Source of the DNA: Bacteroidota bacterium
Lineage (GTDB): Bacteria; Bacteroidota; Bacteroidia; Bacteroidales; P3
Length of the DNA stretch: 57,809 bases
NCBI GenBank assembly: GCA_017860255.1
Contig: JAFNAR010000044.1
Location: forward strand, 1 to 57,809
Reading direction: 5' to 3'
The stretch's first letter is position 1; each line of letters begins with the position of its first letter. This document shows, piece after piece, positions 45,236 to 53,561 of the stretch. Made by a program: the position numbers and the translations under genes. The notes below the pieces were generated by a model. The model had not been told where the DNA came from. It was given only the letters and a program-made list of their open reading frames with translations, and searched no databases.

Positions 45236-45271
45236 CAAATTTAATTAGTAATATTTTTTGTTACATGTAAC
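45236..45271 (-). promoter_or_regulatory. Ferredoxin promoter with a 12-bp palindrome in the -33 region
   Basis: The -7 box is TAAATTTG on the minus strand (45236-45243). GTTACATGTAAC (45260-45271), a perfect palindrome, sits about where the -33 element should be and is a candidate operator. Confidence 0.5.
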
Positions 45272-45373
45272 GTCAATATAACGTAAACGATATTTTATTT
45301 ATTGATTTATTATGCTGATATTTTTTATTATAAGCTCAATTAAACTAATAATCAATTCGTTATATTTGACAAT

Positions 45374-45856
45374 TTACTCCACTTGTCCAACAATTACAAC
45401 ATAGTTTTTGCCATATTTCTTGGCACATTTTGGGCATGTTGTATACCACATGTACCATTTCTTTATGTTAAGCCCTTTTGACTCCACAATGCCCTTATAG
45501 TCCTTACACCATTTATCCGTTTCCTTAAAATTGCCCTCATAAACTTTACTGTAAAACTTACCACTCAACATCACATTATCCAAGCCAGAAACTTCTTTGT
45601 CAACAGCCAAGTAAATATCCATATTCCACTTTGAAGTATGATCTGATAAGCCCAAGTTTTGCTCTATTTTTGCTCCTTCATTTCTAATCTTTTGGTCAAG
45701 CTTTCTCATAACAGAACCGAAATTCAGAGGCATATAAAAACAAGTGCAAATACTGCCCTTAATAAATCTTTTATTGTCCCACTCAATTATTTTATCATCC
45801 CATGGCATTGGGTCAAACTCTGGACAACAAATTGAATTGTCTTCTTCTTTCTTCAT
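45374..45856 (-). CDS. Conserved cysteine-rich protein of unknown function
   Basis: 160 aa. It has an N-terminal CCPEFDPMPWDDKIIEW segment, a central DHTSKWNMDIYLAVDKEV stretch and a C-terminal CPKCAKKYGKNYVV block. The Cys pairs (about residues 10-11 and 143-146) could hold zinc. It resembles a family common in anaerobic bacteria that is usually labelled hydrolase without evidence; the middle part recalls GyrI-like small-molecule-binding proteins. No signal peptide. It is a single-gene unit with its own promoter. Confidence 0.65.
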   Translation of the reverse strand: MKKEEDNSICCPEFDPMPWDDKIIEWDNKRFIKGSICTCFYMPLNFGSVMRKLDQKIRNEGAKIEQNLGLSDHTSKWNMDIYLAVDKEVSGLDNVMLSGKFYSKVYEGNFKETDKWCKDYKGIVESKGLNIKKWYMWYTTCPKCAKKYGKNYVVIVGQVE

Positions 45857-45896
45857 AATAACTTTGTTTTTGATTAATAACTAATTGTTTAGACAG

Positions 45897-45904
45897 CAAA
45901 TATA
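45897..45904 (-). promoter_or_regulatory. Promoter -7 box of the cysteine-rich protein gene
   Basis: TATATTTG on the minus strand, 41 bp before the ATG. Confidence 0.65.
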
Positions 45905-45950
45905 GTAATTAAAAATTAAGAATTACATTTAATCACTATTTTTTTACTTA

Positions 45951-46394
45951 TCAATTATTATCAATCTCATAGCTTACATTAACTTCAACATTTCCCTTAA
46001 TCATATCCCATACAGGACAAATCATTTCTTCAGATATTTTAATAGCCTTGTCTACATCAGCACTTTCAACATTTAAAGATTTAATGTATAACTTAAGTTC
46101 AATTGTTTTAAATGAAGTTGGATGTTCTGATTTACGATATCCTTTCGAATCAACTTTTAAACTTGTAATTGATTTACCACTTCTTCTGATTAAAGTCAAA
46201 ACACTTGTCCCCAAACAAGAAGATAAACTTAAAAGGAATAGTTCCAAAGAAGTGTAGCCATTCCCATCTCCAAAAGGAGGAATATAATCTATTAAAACAG
46301 GTTGATTGTTTTCAACTTCACCTTTGAAGTTTAATTTTTCATTAATAAGTTCAATTGAAGAAATAACTTCTTTTGATTTGTCTATACTGCTCAT
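45951..46394 (-). CDS. OsmC/Ohr-family protein
   Basis: 147-aa thiol peroxidase-like protein. The two reactive cysteines are in SSCLGT (about residue 60) and EEMICPVWD (about 124), the usual OsmC placement. Members reduce organic hydroperoxides, fitting the oxygen-defence role of nearby anaerobic genes. It follows the HU-like gene by 10 bp and probably shares its transcript. Confidence 0.88.
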   Translation of the reverse strand: MSSIDKSKEVISSIELINEKLNFKGEVENNQPVLIDYIPPFGDGNGYTSLELFLLSLSSCLGTSVLTLIRRSGKSITSLKVDSKGYRKSEHPTSFKTIELKLYIKSLNVESADVDKAIKISEEMICPVWDMIKGNVEVNVSYEIDNN

Positions 46395-46404
46395 AACTTT
46401 AATA

Positions 46405-46836
46405 TTATAATTGTTTTCTTTTTATTCTTTTGCCAATAGCTCCTTTAGGTGCAGGAGGTTCTTTCACAAACTTCATTTCCTGAAGAACATCCACCAAATC
46501 TCTATCTGCACGATAAGTCATTTTACTGAACTTAACTCTTCTTGGAGTTATGTTTTCTTCTTTGTCATATCCCAGACTTGTTAGGGCAACTCCAAAAGTG
46601 CCTATGCCATCAAGTTTGATATTATATCCATCTTCCAATTTGCCTTTCATCATTATAGAAAGCTCTTTCAATACAGCTAAAATTGCACTTTCTTTAGCAA
46701 TGCTTTTTGAACCGATTTCTTTAGCAATTTCTTCCATTCCTAAAGTTCCTTTTGTTACAGGGACAGCAAAAAACTTTTCTTCTTTGTCTCCATTCTTTAT
46801 GTAGCATTTCTTTCTTGTTCTGTAAAAATAAGCCAT
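46405..46836 (-). CDS. HU-like DNA-binding protein (Bacteroidetes HU-HIG type)
   Basis: 143 aa. The N-terminal part has the HU/IHF arrangement of two helices (GMEEIAKEIGSKSIAKESA) followed by beta strands (DGIGTFGVALTS). An extra basic tail ends KGAIGKRIKRKQL. Proteins of this kind in Bacteroidales are abundant nucleoid proteins. No promoter box lies close to the ATG; the nearest on this strand is at 47106-47113, about 270 bp upstream, beyond a composite repeat. The mRNA would then carry that repeat in its 5' leader. Confidence 0.85.
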   Translation of the reverse strand: MAYFYRTRKKCYIKNGDKEEKFFAVPVTKGTLGMEEIAKEIGSKSIAKESAILAVLKELSIMMKGKLEDGYNIKLDGIGTFGVALTSLGYDKEENITPRRVKFSKMTYRADRDLVDVLQEMKFVKEPPAPKGAIGKRIKRKQL

Positions 46837-46916
46837 AATTAATATTTATTTTTAGTTTATAATTTTTTAATCCTGCTTTAGCTGAAAATAACCTTATCAT
46901 ATTTCTTCTTAATCAA

Positions 46917-47113
46917 AGGATATTTTCAAAAAGTCTTGATATAAAACTTATTAATCAAGGACTTTTTACCCTAAAGATGCGCATCTTTCACCCCAAAAGA
47001 CGTGCATCTTTCGGTATAAAAGATGTGCATCTTTTATTTCAACAAAATTTTTGGGAGAAAGATGAATGGAAACTCAAAGAACTAAGTTTTATTACCTTTA
47101 AAGTGCAAATATA
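46917..47113 (-). repeat. Composite intergenic element, copy 3 (full form, internal deletion in tail)
   Basis: Read on the minus strand: promoter box TATATTTG (47113-47106) with TTGAC 20 bp upstream, a 73-bp leader, three palindromes with cores at 47021, 46998 and 46975 (period 23), GGGTAAAAAGTCC, then a tail with CTTGATTAATAAGTTTT (46962-46946). TTTTTGAAAATATCCTT follows (46933-46917), as in copy 1 but without about 63 bp. The HU-like gene is downstream in the same orientation. Confidence 0.85.
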
Positions 47114-47217
47114 CAAAATATTTTCCAATTTGTCAATAAAAAAAGAAGTAAATATTTATTAAAATATTAAGTGTTGTGATTTTATTCAAATAATTTGACA
47201 AACGAAGCGTTTATTTG

Positions 47218-47225
47218 TATCTTTG
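47218..47225 (+). promoter_or_regulatory. Lipoprotein gene promoter -7 box
   Basis: TATCTTTG with TTGAC about 20 bp upstream. The ATG at 47304 is 79 bp downstream. Confidence 0.75.
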
Positions 47226-47303
47226 GCATATGATTTGATATAAATATTCTTAGTTGCAATACAATTTAAGCAAATAAATTATTAACAAATAAATTAGAAT
47301 CAA

Positions 47304-47972
47304 ATGAAAAAACTAACATTAATTCTTTTAGCCCTTGTAGGCGTTGTATCCTTTAACTCTTGTAAGGATGATGAACCAGAACAACCAACCCCTACAACAA
47401 CAAATATTTTTACAGAGTTGAAAGGTTATACCGGTAAAACCTTTCAATATGTTTCATCAACAATTAGAGCTAAAGGCTTTAATGTATTAAGTTTTGATAG
47501 TATAGAACAAATGAGAATTTATTATTTCGCAAACTCAGACAATTCATATAAATATTCTATTGGAGAATACGATGATACAGTGTTTATTGCAATATATCAA
47601 TATTATAATGATAATAAAGGTTTATTGCTAACAAATTATGAAAAGAATTCTCAAACAGCATTATCCTTTGTTGGTAACAATCCTTTAGTATACTATTCTT
47701 CTGATATTGCTATTATGAATTCTGAAGAAGGAAATATGGAATTTAACAATAGAGCAGATTATTTAACAGCTTATAATCAAAATAAGGATAGTATAGATTA
47801 TTGTTCTGAATCTTGGGTATCTCAAACTGCAATGGTTGGAACGGAATTTAATTATGATGAAATTGATGGACACTATTCATTGGCAGGTTATGGTGATATG
47901 CTTCGTATGCCTGTAATGATTGAAAAAGCAAAAAACAAATCAATCTTTGATATATTGAAACTTAATAAATAG
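47304..47972 (+). CDS. Lipoprotein of unknown function
   Basis: 222 aa with a lipoprotein signal (MKKLTLILLALVGVVS, lipobox NSC, Cys 20), an acidic/Pro/Thr linker and a mature domain that is not recognised. The mature part is rich in Tyr, Asn and Ser and appears as one globular domain. It is a monocistronic gene with its own promoter and terminator, and has no linked genes that suggest a role. Confidence 0.75.
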   Translation: MKKLTLILLALVGVVSFNSCKDDEPEQPTPTTTNIFTELKGYTGKTFQYVSSTIRAKGFNVLSFDSIEQMRIYYFANSDNSYKYSIGEYDDTVFIAIYQYYNDNKGLLLTNYEKNSQTALSFVGNNPLVYYSSDIAIMNSEEGNMEFNNRADYLTAYNQNKDSIDYCSESWVSQTAMVGTEFNYDEIDGHYSLAGYGDMLRMPVMIEKAKNKSIFDILKLNK

Positions 47973-48023
47973 AATATTTTATTCTTTCTAAATTTAGAGA
48001 ATAATAAATTCTATAAAAAACTT

Positions 48024-48056
48024 AAAGGCATTTCTTAATTAGAGGTGCCTTTTTGC
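48024..48056 (+). terminator. Terminator of the lipoprotein gene
   Basis: AAAGGCA (48024-48030) pairs with TGCCTTT (48046-48052), followed by TTTG. Confidence 0.75.
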
Positions 48057-48144
48057 TATACAGTAAAATATAAAACTCATGATTGACAAAAGAAATAATG
48101 TCTAAAAAATGTAATTAACGTTTGCAAATGGAATAAAAATGTTG

Positions 48145-48152
48145 TATATTTG
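48145..48152 (+). promoter_or_regulatory. Sensor kinase promoter -7 box
   Basis: TATATTTG. It overlaps the first in-frame ATG (48139) and so supports the ATG at 48178 as the start. Confidence 0.7.
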
Positions 48153-48177
48153 TCTATTGATTATATCTAAGACCATT

Positions 48178-50844
48178 ATGTTAAACACTTATAGAAAGTC
48201 TTTAATTATTAGATTTATTGTTTTAATATTTCTATTAACTCCTTTTTTTTCTTATTCAAATAATGAAAATGAATTAAAGAAAACAGTAGTTTATGTTAGT
48301 TCTTACAACGAAAAAAATCATTGGGCAATAAAATGCAAGGAGTCAATGATGAATAAGTTTATTGAAAATGGATATTCAATTAAACTACTTGAATTGTATC
48401 TTAATGAAAAAATAAATCCAGATCTTAAAACAAGAACAAAAATAGTTAAGGAATACTTTGCAAAACTTAATGAAAAGGTTGATGTTGTGATAGCCTTTGA
48501 TTATGGAGCAACAGATGTTTTTCTAACTTATACAGATTCTATAATTAGCAAACTACCAATTATATTTGTTTCTGAATTGGAGCAGGGAAGAAAAATTGAT
48601 AAAAAACATGTAACAGGAATTATTAGTGAGTATGGAGTTGGTCAAGTTTATAAAACTGGGCTTAGAATTTTCCCTAACACAAATAAAATATATGTATGGG
48701 CTGATAAATCTCCAACAGGAGCATTCTTTATGAATGAAGCAAAACATATTCTAAAGGGATATGAAAATGATGGAATAAAAGTAGAATATGGTGTTGACGC
48801 AAATAGCAAAGAAGAATTATTGCTTAAATGCAGAAATTTAGAACCAAATTCATTTGTTATATTTAGCACTTGGCTGGTTGATAATAGAGGGAAAAGATAT
48901 TTTGCAAATGATCTTTATCCTCAAATAATAGCCAATACAAAAGTTCCAATACTTAATGTTTATGATGGATTTATTGGAGAAGGCTTTGTTGGAGGCTTTG
49001 TTCAATCGGCTAAAAAGAATGCAGAAGCAGCAGCAGCAAAAGCAATAAGAATATTTAATGGAGAAATTCCAGAGAAGATGACTATTGATAATATCCCTCC
49101 AACTCCTATTTTCGATTATGCTAAAATAATAAAAATGGGAGGAAGTCCAAAATTTCTTCCTAAAAATGCAGAACCAGTTCATATGTTAAGGGCATTCTTT
49201 ATGGTTCATACTATAATAATTATAATGTTCTTAGCTATTCTTATTGTATTGATAGTTGTTTTAATCTTAAGAATTAGGAATAGAAGACTTAATAGGAAAA
49301 TAAGAGAAAAAGAGCAACATGAAAAGGAATTAGAATTAAATATTAAGCTACTTTCTTTTGCCATCCCTTCCTTAAAAACAGTTTTTAGTATTTTTGATGA
49401 AAGAGAAAAAATAATACAGTTAATTTTTAATGATGATAATGGAGAGAAGAGAACTGTAAAATATACTGTTTTAGAAATATGTGAGAAAATTATTGAGCCT
49501 TCTTTTGTTGATAAGTTTGTTGAATTTTATAATGTCCTTTTACAAGTTGAAGAACATTATGAATTTAGTTTTGAATTTAGAGGAAGGTTTTCTGATGACG
49601 AGGTTTATTTGTGGTGGGAAGCACGAGGTATTGTTGAATTGATTGAAAATGAAAAGGAGAAATACAGACTAATGAATGCAATAGTTTTCAATATAGAAAA
49701 TTTCAAAGTAACAGAATCAAAACTTAATGAGGCATTAGAAAAGTCAATTCAAAACGAAAAACTTAAATCTAATTTTATATCAAATATTACTCATGAAATA
49801 AGAACACCGTTAAATGCAATAATTGGATTTACTAATCTTGTAATTGATTCAGACGATAAGGAAGAACAGCATGAATATAAAAAAATTGTTAGAGAGAATA
49901 ATAATAATCTATTAGACCTTGTTAATGACATAATAGACCTTTCGGAAATAGAAACAGGCTTTTTGGAATTGAAAAGGATTAAGTTCGATTTAAAGCAATA
50001 TTTTGATGAAATAGAGAGTGTCTTTAAATATAAAATGAATGAAGGAGTTGATTTAATTGTTGAAAGTCCTCATAAAAGTTGTATTGTTTATCTCGATAAA
50101 AATAGATTAACTCAAATTATAAAAGAATTGATAGATAATTCTATTAAATTTACAGAGAAAGGGTATATAAAAATTGGATATGAAGTTGTTGATGAAAACA
50201 AGATTAAATTTTATGTACAAGACACAGGAGAGGGGATTTCTGATGAGAATATTCATAAAGCATTTAACAGGTTTGAAAAGCTTGGCTCTTATAAATCAGG
50301 AACAGGATTAGGATTATCAATAATTAAAGCAATATTAGATTTTGCTGGAGCAGAATATGATATTGAATCTAAAGAAGGACAAGGAACCTTATTCTGGGCA
50401 ATAGTAAAATCACAAATAATTATTATTGATGATGAAAAAGCAAAGGATACTAATATTGAAGTAGAATATTACAATTCTAAAAAAACTAAAATACTTGTTG
50501 CTGACGAAAATATGTGTCCAATGATTTTAATGGATGAGGTTTTGAATGCAAAATATGATATTATTTGTGCAAAAACAGGAGTTGATGCAATTGATAAAAC
50601 AATTACAGAAAATCCAGATATAATACTAATCTCTCTAATGTCTTATGATATTGGAGGAATTGAAACAATTAGAAAGATAAGAGAGAATAGTAAAGAAGTA
50701 TTTATAATAGCAATATCAGAAAAAATTTCAGTTATAGAAAAAGAAAAAGCTTTTATAGCAGGATGTAATAAATTTGTTGAAATGCCAATTGAAAAAGAAG
50801 AACTATTAAAAATAATTGAAAAAGTTGCCAAAGAAAAAGACTAA
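48178..50844 (+). CDS. Hybrid sensor histidine kinase with periplasmic ABC-type binding domain and degenerate receiver
   Basis: 888 aa. Order: N-terminal membrane/signal helix; a periplasmic ABC_sub_bind-like sensor (about 30-330); a membrane helix (about 343-368); a PAS-like linker; histidine kinase domains with H539 in THEIRTPLNAIIGF, N-box ELIDNSIKFTEKG, QDTGEGIS and GTGLGLSI; and a C-terminal receiver (about 770-888). In the receiver the phospho-acceptor Asp is Ser (S819, ILISLMS) and the conserved Lys is Met (M869, EMPI), so it is probably not phosphorylated. The ATG at 48139 lies in the promoter box, so the ATG at 48178 is used. No response regulator gene is adjacent. Confidence 0.88.
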   Translation: MLNTYRKSLIIRFIVLIFLLTPFFSYSNNENELKKTVVYVSSYNEKNHWAIKCKESMMNKFIENGYSIKLLELYLNEKINPDLKTRTKIVKEYFAKLNEKVDVVIAFDYGATDVFLTYTDSIISKLPIIFVSELEQGRKIDKKHVTGIISEYGVGQVYKTGLRIFPNTNKIYVWADKSPTGAFFMNEAKHILKGYENDGIKVEYGVDANSKEELLLKCRNLEPNSFVIFSTWLVDNRGKRYFANDLYPQIIANTKVPILNVYDGFIGEGFVGGFVQSAKKNAEAAAAKAIRIFNGEIPEKMTIDNIPPTPIFDYAKIIKMGGSPKFLPKNAEPVHMLRAFFMVHTIIIIMFLAILIVLIVVLILRIRNRRLNRKIREKEQHEKELELNIKLLSFAIPSLKTVFSIFDEREKIIQLIFNDDNGEKRTVKYTVLEICEKIIEPSFVDKFVEFYNVLLQVEEHYEFSFEFRGRFSDDEVYLWWEARGIVELIENEKEKYRLMNAIVFNIENFKVTESKLNEALEKSIQNEKLKSNFISNITHEIRTPLNAIIGFTNLVIDSDDKEEQHEYKKIVRENNNNLLDLVNDIIDLSEIETGFLELKRIKFDLKQYFDEIESVFKYKMNEGVDLIVESPHKSCIVYLDKNRLTQIIKELIDNSIKFTEKGYIKIGYEVVDENKIKFYVQDTGEGISDENIHKAFNRFEKLGSYKSGTGLGLSIIKAILDFAGAEYDIESKEGQGTLFWAIVKSQIIIIDDEKAKDTNIEVEYYNSKKTKILVADENMCPMILMDEVLNAKYDIICAKTGVDAIDKTITENPDIILISLMSYDIGGIETIRKIRENSKEVFIIAISEKISVIEKEKAFIAGCNKFVEMPIEKEELLKIIEKVAKEKD

Positions 50845-50901
50845 ATAAAAACTACTCCTAACTAAACTTATTTGAAGTTTTAAATTAAAGCGCTTTTTAT
50901 T

Positions 50902-51330
50902 TTATTCATCTGACATCAATATTGACTTTATTTTTAATTTATCTTTGGTTTGACTTTGTTTAATAATGCAATCTTTAATTCTCTTTCTAAACTTCCAACA
51001 AGTCATTTGATTTAGTCCAAGAAGGTCAGAATATTCGTAAGAAGAGATTTCTTTACCCACAACGCATACATTATATGCAATGTAAAAAGCTTTGTTTATT
51101 GGGAATTTAATATTGTGAAAAATTGTGTGAGCAGTAGCCGATTCTTCTTTTTTGCAACGAGTACACCTTCTTGAAGCAGTAGTTTTGCCCTCACAATAAT
51201 TAGTATTGCCACATTTTGTACAAACAAAACCATCTTTCCATTTAATTTTTGCAATGAACTCTAAGGTCTTATCCTTATCTTCAAACAATTCACTGGCAAG
51301 TTTTTCTGAAATATCTTCTTTAAATATCAT
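50902..51330 (-). CDS. Stand-alone zinc-ribbon/HTH protein related to IS1595-type transposases
   Basis: 142 aa. The N-terminal zinc ribbon has CTKCGN and CTRCKK, as in the transposase zinc-ribbon domain of IS1595/ISXO2 elements. A helical region follows (SSYEYSDLLGLNQMTCWKFRKRI) that resembles the helix-turn-helix next to it. The protein then stops, with no DDE catalytic domain and no inverted repeats seen around it. It has its own promoter and an intact frame, so it may be a domesticated DNA-binding protein. A truncated transposase remains the alternative. Confidence 0.7.
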   Translation of the reverse strand: MIFKEDISEKLASELFEDKDKTLEFIAKIKWKDGFVCTKCGNTNYCEGKTTASRRCTRCKKEESATAHTIFHNIKFPINKAFYIAYNVCVVGKEISSYEYSDLLGLNQMTCWKFRKRIKDCIIKQSQTKDKLKIKSILMSDE

Positions 51331-51370
51331 TACAGAAATTTATTTTATTTAGTCTAAAATTAATCTTCGG

Positions 51371-51378
51371 CAAAGATA
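51371..51378 (-). promoter_or_regulatory. Zinc-ribbon gene promoter -7 box
   Basis: TATCTTTG on the minus strand, 41 bp before the ATG at 51330. Confidence 0.7.
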
Positions 51379-51397
51379 CAAGTTATTTTCCTAATTA

Positions 51398-51450
51398 AGT
51401 GATATTCTAAGAAAAAAGAGTGATAATAAAATAATTTATTAGTGATATTA
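51398..51450. repeat. Three AGTGATA units with 21-22 bp period between divergent promoters
   Basis: AGTGATATT, AGTGATAATA and AGTGATATT start at 51398, 51419 and 51441. They lie exactly between the zinc-ribbon gene promoter and the rhodanese promoter, a good place for a shared regulator. Confidence 0.7.
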
Positions 51451-51471
51451 TAATAATTCAAAAATTTGATA

Positions 51472-51479
51472 TATCTTTG
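51472..51479 (+). promoter_or_regulatory. Rhodanese gene promoter -7 box
   Basis: TATCTTTG, 30 bp before the ATG at 51509. Confidence 0.75.
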
Positions 51480-51508
51480 CAGCGTCAAAAATTAAAAACA
51501 AAGAAAAA

Positions 51509-51829
51509 ATGAGTGATACAATAAGAAAAATATTAGGAATGGCTCCTTCAGTAGATTTAGGAGAATTGATTAAAAATGGTGCAACAATACTTGATGTTCG
51601 TACAAAAGAAGAATTTTCACAAGGCCATATAAAAGGTGCTTTGAATATTTCTGTTGATAAACTTCCTCAAAATCTAAGTAAGTTGAAGAATAAAGAAAAT
51701 ACTTTAATTACTTGTTGTGCTTCAGGGATGAGGTCAGCTTCAGCTAAAGCATTTCTTAGTTCAAATGGATATACCAATGTTTACAATGGAGGAAGCAGGA
51801 TAAGTTTAAAACGTAAATACGATTTATAA
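51509..51829 (+). CDS. Rhodanese-like sulfurtransferase
   Basis: 106-aa single-domain rhodanese. LDVRTKEEFSQGHIKGALN is the conserved N-terminal part, and CCASGMRSASA holds the active-site Cys (C70) in a C-x4-R loop of normal length. No signal peptide, so it is cytoplasmic. It probably carries persulfide sulfur; the partner is unknown. A terminator hairpin follows before the tRNA cluster. Confidence 0.9.
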   Translation: MSDTIRKILGMAPSVDLGELIKNGATILDVRTKEEFSQGHIKGALNISVDKLPQNLSKLKNKENTLITCCASGMRSASAKAFLSSNGYTNVYNGGSRISLKRKYDL

Positions 51830-51879
51830 AATATAAGTTCTCCTAAAAAATAATAATAGATTTGATTTAGTAAAATAAA

Positions 51880-51912
51880 AAAGCACTTGCAATAATTTGT
51901 AAGTGCTTTATT
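51880..51912. terminator. Bidirectional terminator between rhodanese gene and tRNA cluster
   Basis: AAAGCACTT (51880-51888) pairs with AAGTGCTTT (51901-51909), with A-rich and T-rich flanks. Confidence 0.8.
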
Positions 51913-51917
51913 TTTTG

Positions 51918-51991
51918 TGATTCAGGCGGGATTCGAACCCACGACCTACTGCTTAGAAGGCAGTTGCTCTATCCAGCTGAGCTACTGAACC
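51918..51991 (-). tRNA. tRNA-Arg (TCT)
   Basis: Cloverleaf on the minus strand: acceptor GGTTCAG/CTGAATC, D arm GCTCAGCTGGATAGAGC, anticodon stem ACTGC/GCAGT with loop CTTCTAA (TCT) and T arm GTGGGTTCGAATCCCGC. CCA is not encoded. Last of three tRNAs read from one promoter. Confidence 0.96.
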
Positions 51992-52030
51992 ATCATTTGA
52001 TAAAAAAAGGAATCCCTTGATTCCTCTTTG

Positions 52031-52105
52031 TCGGGGTGGCAGGATTCGAACCTGCGACCTCCAGTTCCCAAAACTGGCGCGATGACCGGACTACGCTACA
52101 CCCCG
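52031..52105 (-). tRNA. tRNA-Pro (TGG)
   Basis: Minus strand: acceptor CGGGGTG/CACCCCG, anticodon stem CCAGT/ACTGG with loop TTTGGGA (TGG) and T arm GCAGGTTCGAATCCTGC. The C1-G72 pair typical of bacterial tRNA-Pro is present. Confidence 0.96.
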
Positions 52106-52126
52106 AATATCTTCCTCAATTCTTCT

Positions 52127-52215
<89 letters not shown>

Positions 52216-52238
52216 AATTCCTTTCAGAATTGGTCGTG

Positions 52239-52246
52239 CAAAATTA
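52239..52246 (-). promoter_or_regulatory. tRNA cluster promoter -7 box
   Basis: TAATTTTG on the minus strand, 24 bp upstream of tRNA-Ser. It drives tRNA-Ser, tRNA-Pro and tRNA-Arg. The remaining 177 bp to the PLD gene hold no clear TAnnTTTG box on the plus strand. Confidence 0.7.
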
Positions 52247-52423
52247 CAACTATTTTTATAAATACAAAATTTCTCGGCACTTTTTTATTTGTTTTTCTGT
52301 TTATTTTAGCGGAAAGACCTATGATATATTCATATGCGTTCTTTGTTTTTATTAGCATTTATGAAACAAAGAGACCTCAAAAGTCGTATTGTATTAAAAT
52401 TTTAATGTGCCTAAAAATAGGTT

Positions 52424-53491
52424 ATGGATAATAAATACAAAGTTTATAACGACAATCTTGTTTTGTTCAACGATATGATTAAGGATATTGAGCAGGCTAC
52501 AAGAAGCATTGCTTTAGAAACCTTTCGTTTTGGAACAGGCTCAATTGGAGAGAGATTTCGCTTAGCACTTATCGAGAAAGCAAGACAGGGAATTAAAGTA
52601 AAAGTTTTAATTGATGGATGGGGGAGCAATTCAGATATTGCCTTTTATGAGCCATTATTAGAATTTGGAGTTGAGCTGAGGGTTTATAAGAAAATTAAAC
52701 TTGCAAGAACCTATTTTATTAAAAACCATTGTCGCAATCACCGCAAAATACTAATTATTGACAATCACATAACATATATAGGCTCTGCAAATCTAACAGC
52801 ATATTCCATTAGTTGGAGAGAGTTGAATTTAAGAATTGATGATGCTGACCTAACAAAGCTTTTCAGATATTCTTTTAATGAAAGCTTTAGAACCTACGAT
52901 AAATATAAACTATCCAACAAAAGTTATAAGAGAAATCAATACTATAACTCATGGGTGTTGGTTCAGGATGTACCCAATCCCTATCATCAAGCCATTAAGA
53001 AATACTATCAGGATTTAATAGATAAGGCAACCAGCGAAATAGTAATTGAAAGTCCCTATTTCCTGCCAGGGCACAGGCTTAGAAAGAAACTCTGCGATGC
53101 TGTTGCAAGAGGAGTTAAGGTAACTGTTATTATACCTTTCCATTCCGATGTTCGAATTGCTGATATAGTTTGCAGGAAGTTTTTAGGAGAACTTTGTGAG
53201 GGAGGAGTTGATATTAGATTTTATCAAATAGGAAACCTTCACTCCAAAGGCTTTATGGTCGATGAAAGGCTATTCTCCATAAGCTCTGCAAATTTTGATT
53301 ACAGAAGTTTTCGTTATCAATACGAACTGGCTCTAATTGGAGAAGAACAATCAGTTATTGAGCAGTTAAAAGAACATTTTGAAACAACTCTGAAATACAC
53401 AAATGCTTTTGACTATGAAAGTTGGAAGAATCGTTCAGGAGTTGATAAAATGTTTGAATGGTTGCTTTTACCTTTTAGATACTTAATGTAG
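52424..53491 (+). CDS. Phospholipase D-family phospholipid synthase (cardiolipin synthase-like)
   Basis: 355 aa with two HKD catalytic motifs: NHRKILIID (first) and LHSKGFMVD (second), each followed by the expected GSANLT or SSANFD segment. It lacks the N-terminal membrane helices of the main Cls enzymes, as in ClsB-like proteins. A role in joining phosphatidyl groups into cardiolipin is likely, but a phospholipase or other transferase role is possible. No clear promoter box is seen upstream. Confidence 0.85.
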   Translation: MDNKYKVYNDNLVLFNDMIKDIEQATRSIALETFRFGTGSIGERFRLALIEKARQGIKVKVLIDGWGSNSDIAFYEPLLEFGVELRVYKKIKLARTYFIKNHCRNHRKILIIDNHITYIGSANLTAYSISWRELNLRIDDADLTKLFRYSFNESFRTYDKYKLSNKSYKRNQYYNSWVLVQDVPNPYHQAIKKYYQDLIDKATSEIVIESPYFLPGHRLRKKLCDAVARGVKVTVIIPFHSDVRIADIVCRKFLGELCEGGVDIRFYQIGNLHSKGFMVDERLFSISSANFDYRSFRYQYELALIGEEQSVIEQLKEHFETTLKYTNAFDYESWKNRSGVDKMFEWLLLPFRYLM

Positions 53492-53512
53492 ATATTAATA
53501 TTTTTTATAGAC

Positions 53513-53541
53513 TGACATTTTGTCAATTCTTTGTATCTTTG
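53513..53541 (+). promoter_or_regulatory. Sigma-54 activator gene promoter with inverted repeat
   Basis: The -7 box TATCTTTG is at 53534-53541. The inverted repeat TGACA-TTT-TGTCA (53513-53525) covers the expected -33 region and may be an operator. Confidence 0.55.
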
Positions 53542-53561
53542 CACTCTAAGAAAACAAAAAG

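Larger units (their letters stand above)
46837..47303. other. Intergenic region between HU-like and lipoprotein genes
   Basis: 467 bp without a convincing gene. It holds element copy 3 (46917-47113, minus strand) and the promoter of the lipoprotein gene (47218-47225, plus strand). A 61-codon frame running over the array on the plus strand is a by-product of the repeats. Confidence 0.7.

Noticed and set aside
46977..47162. 61-codon plus-strand frame over the repeat near 47.0 kb
   Set aside because: It is made of the palindrome array and the element leader, has no promoter, and runs against the element's own promoter.
50902..51330. Zinc-ribbon gene considered as a complete insertion sequence
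   Set aside because: No DDE domain, no terminal inverted repeats and no target duplication can be seen.
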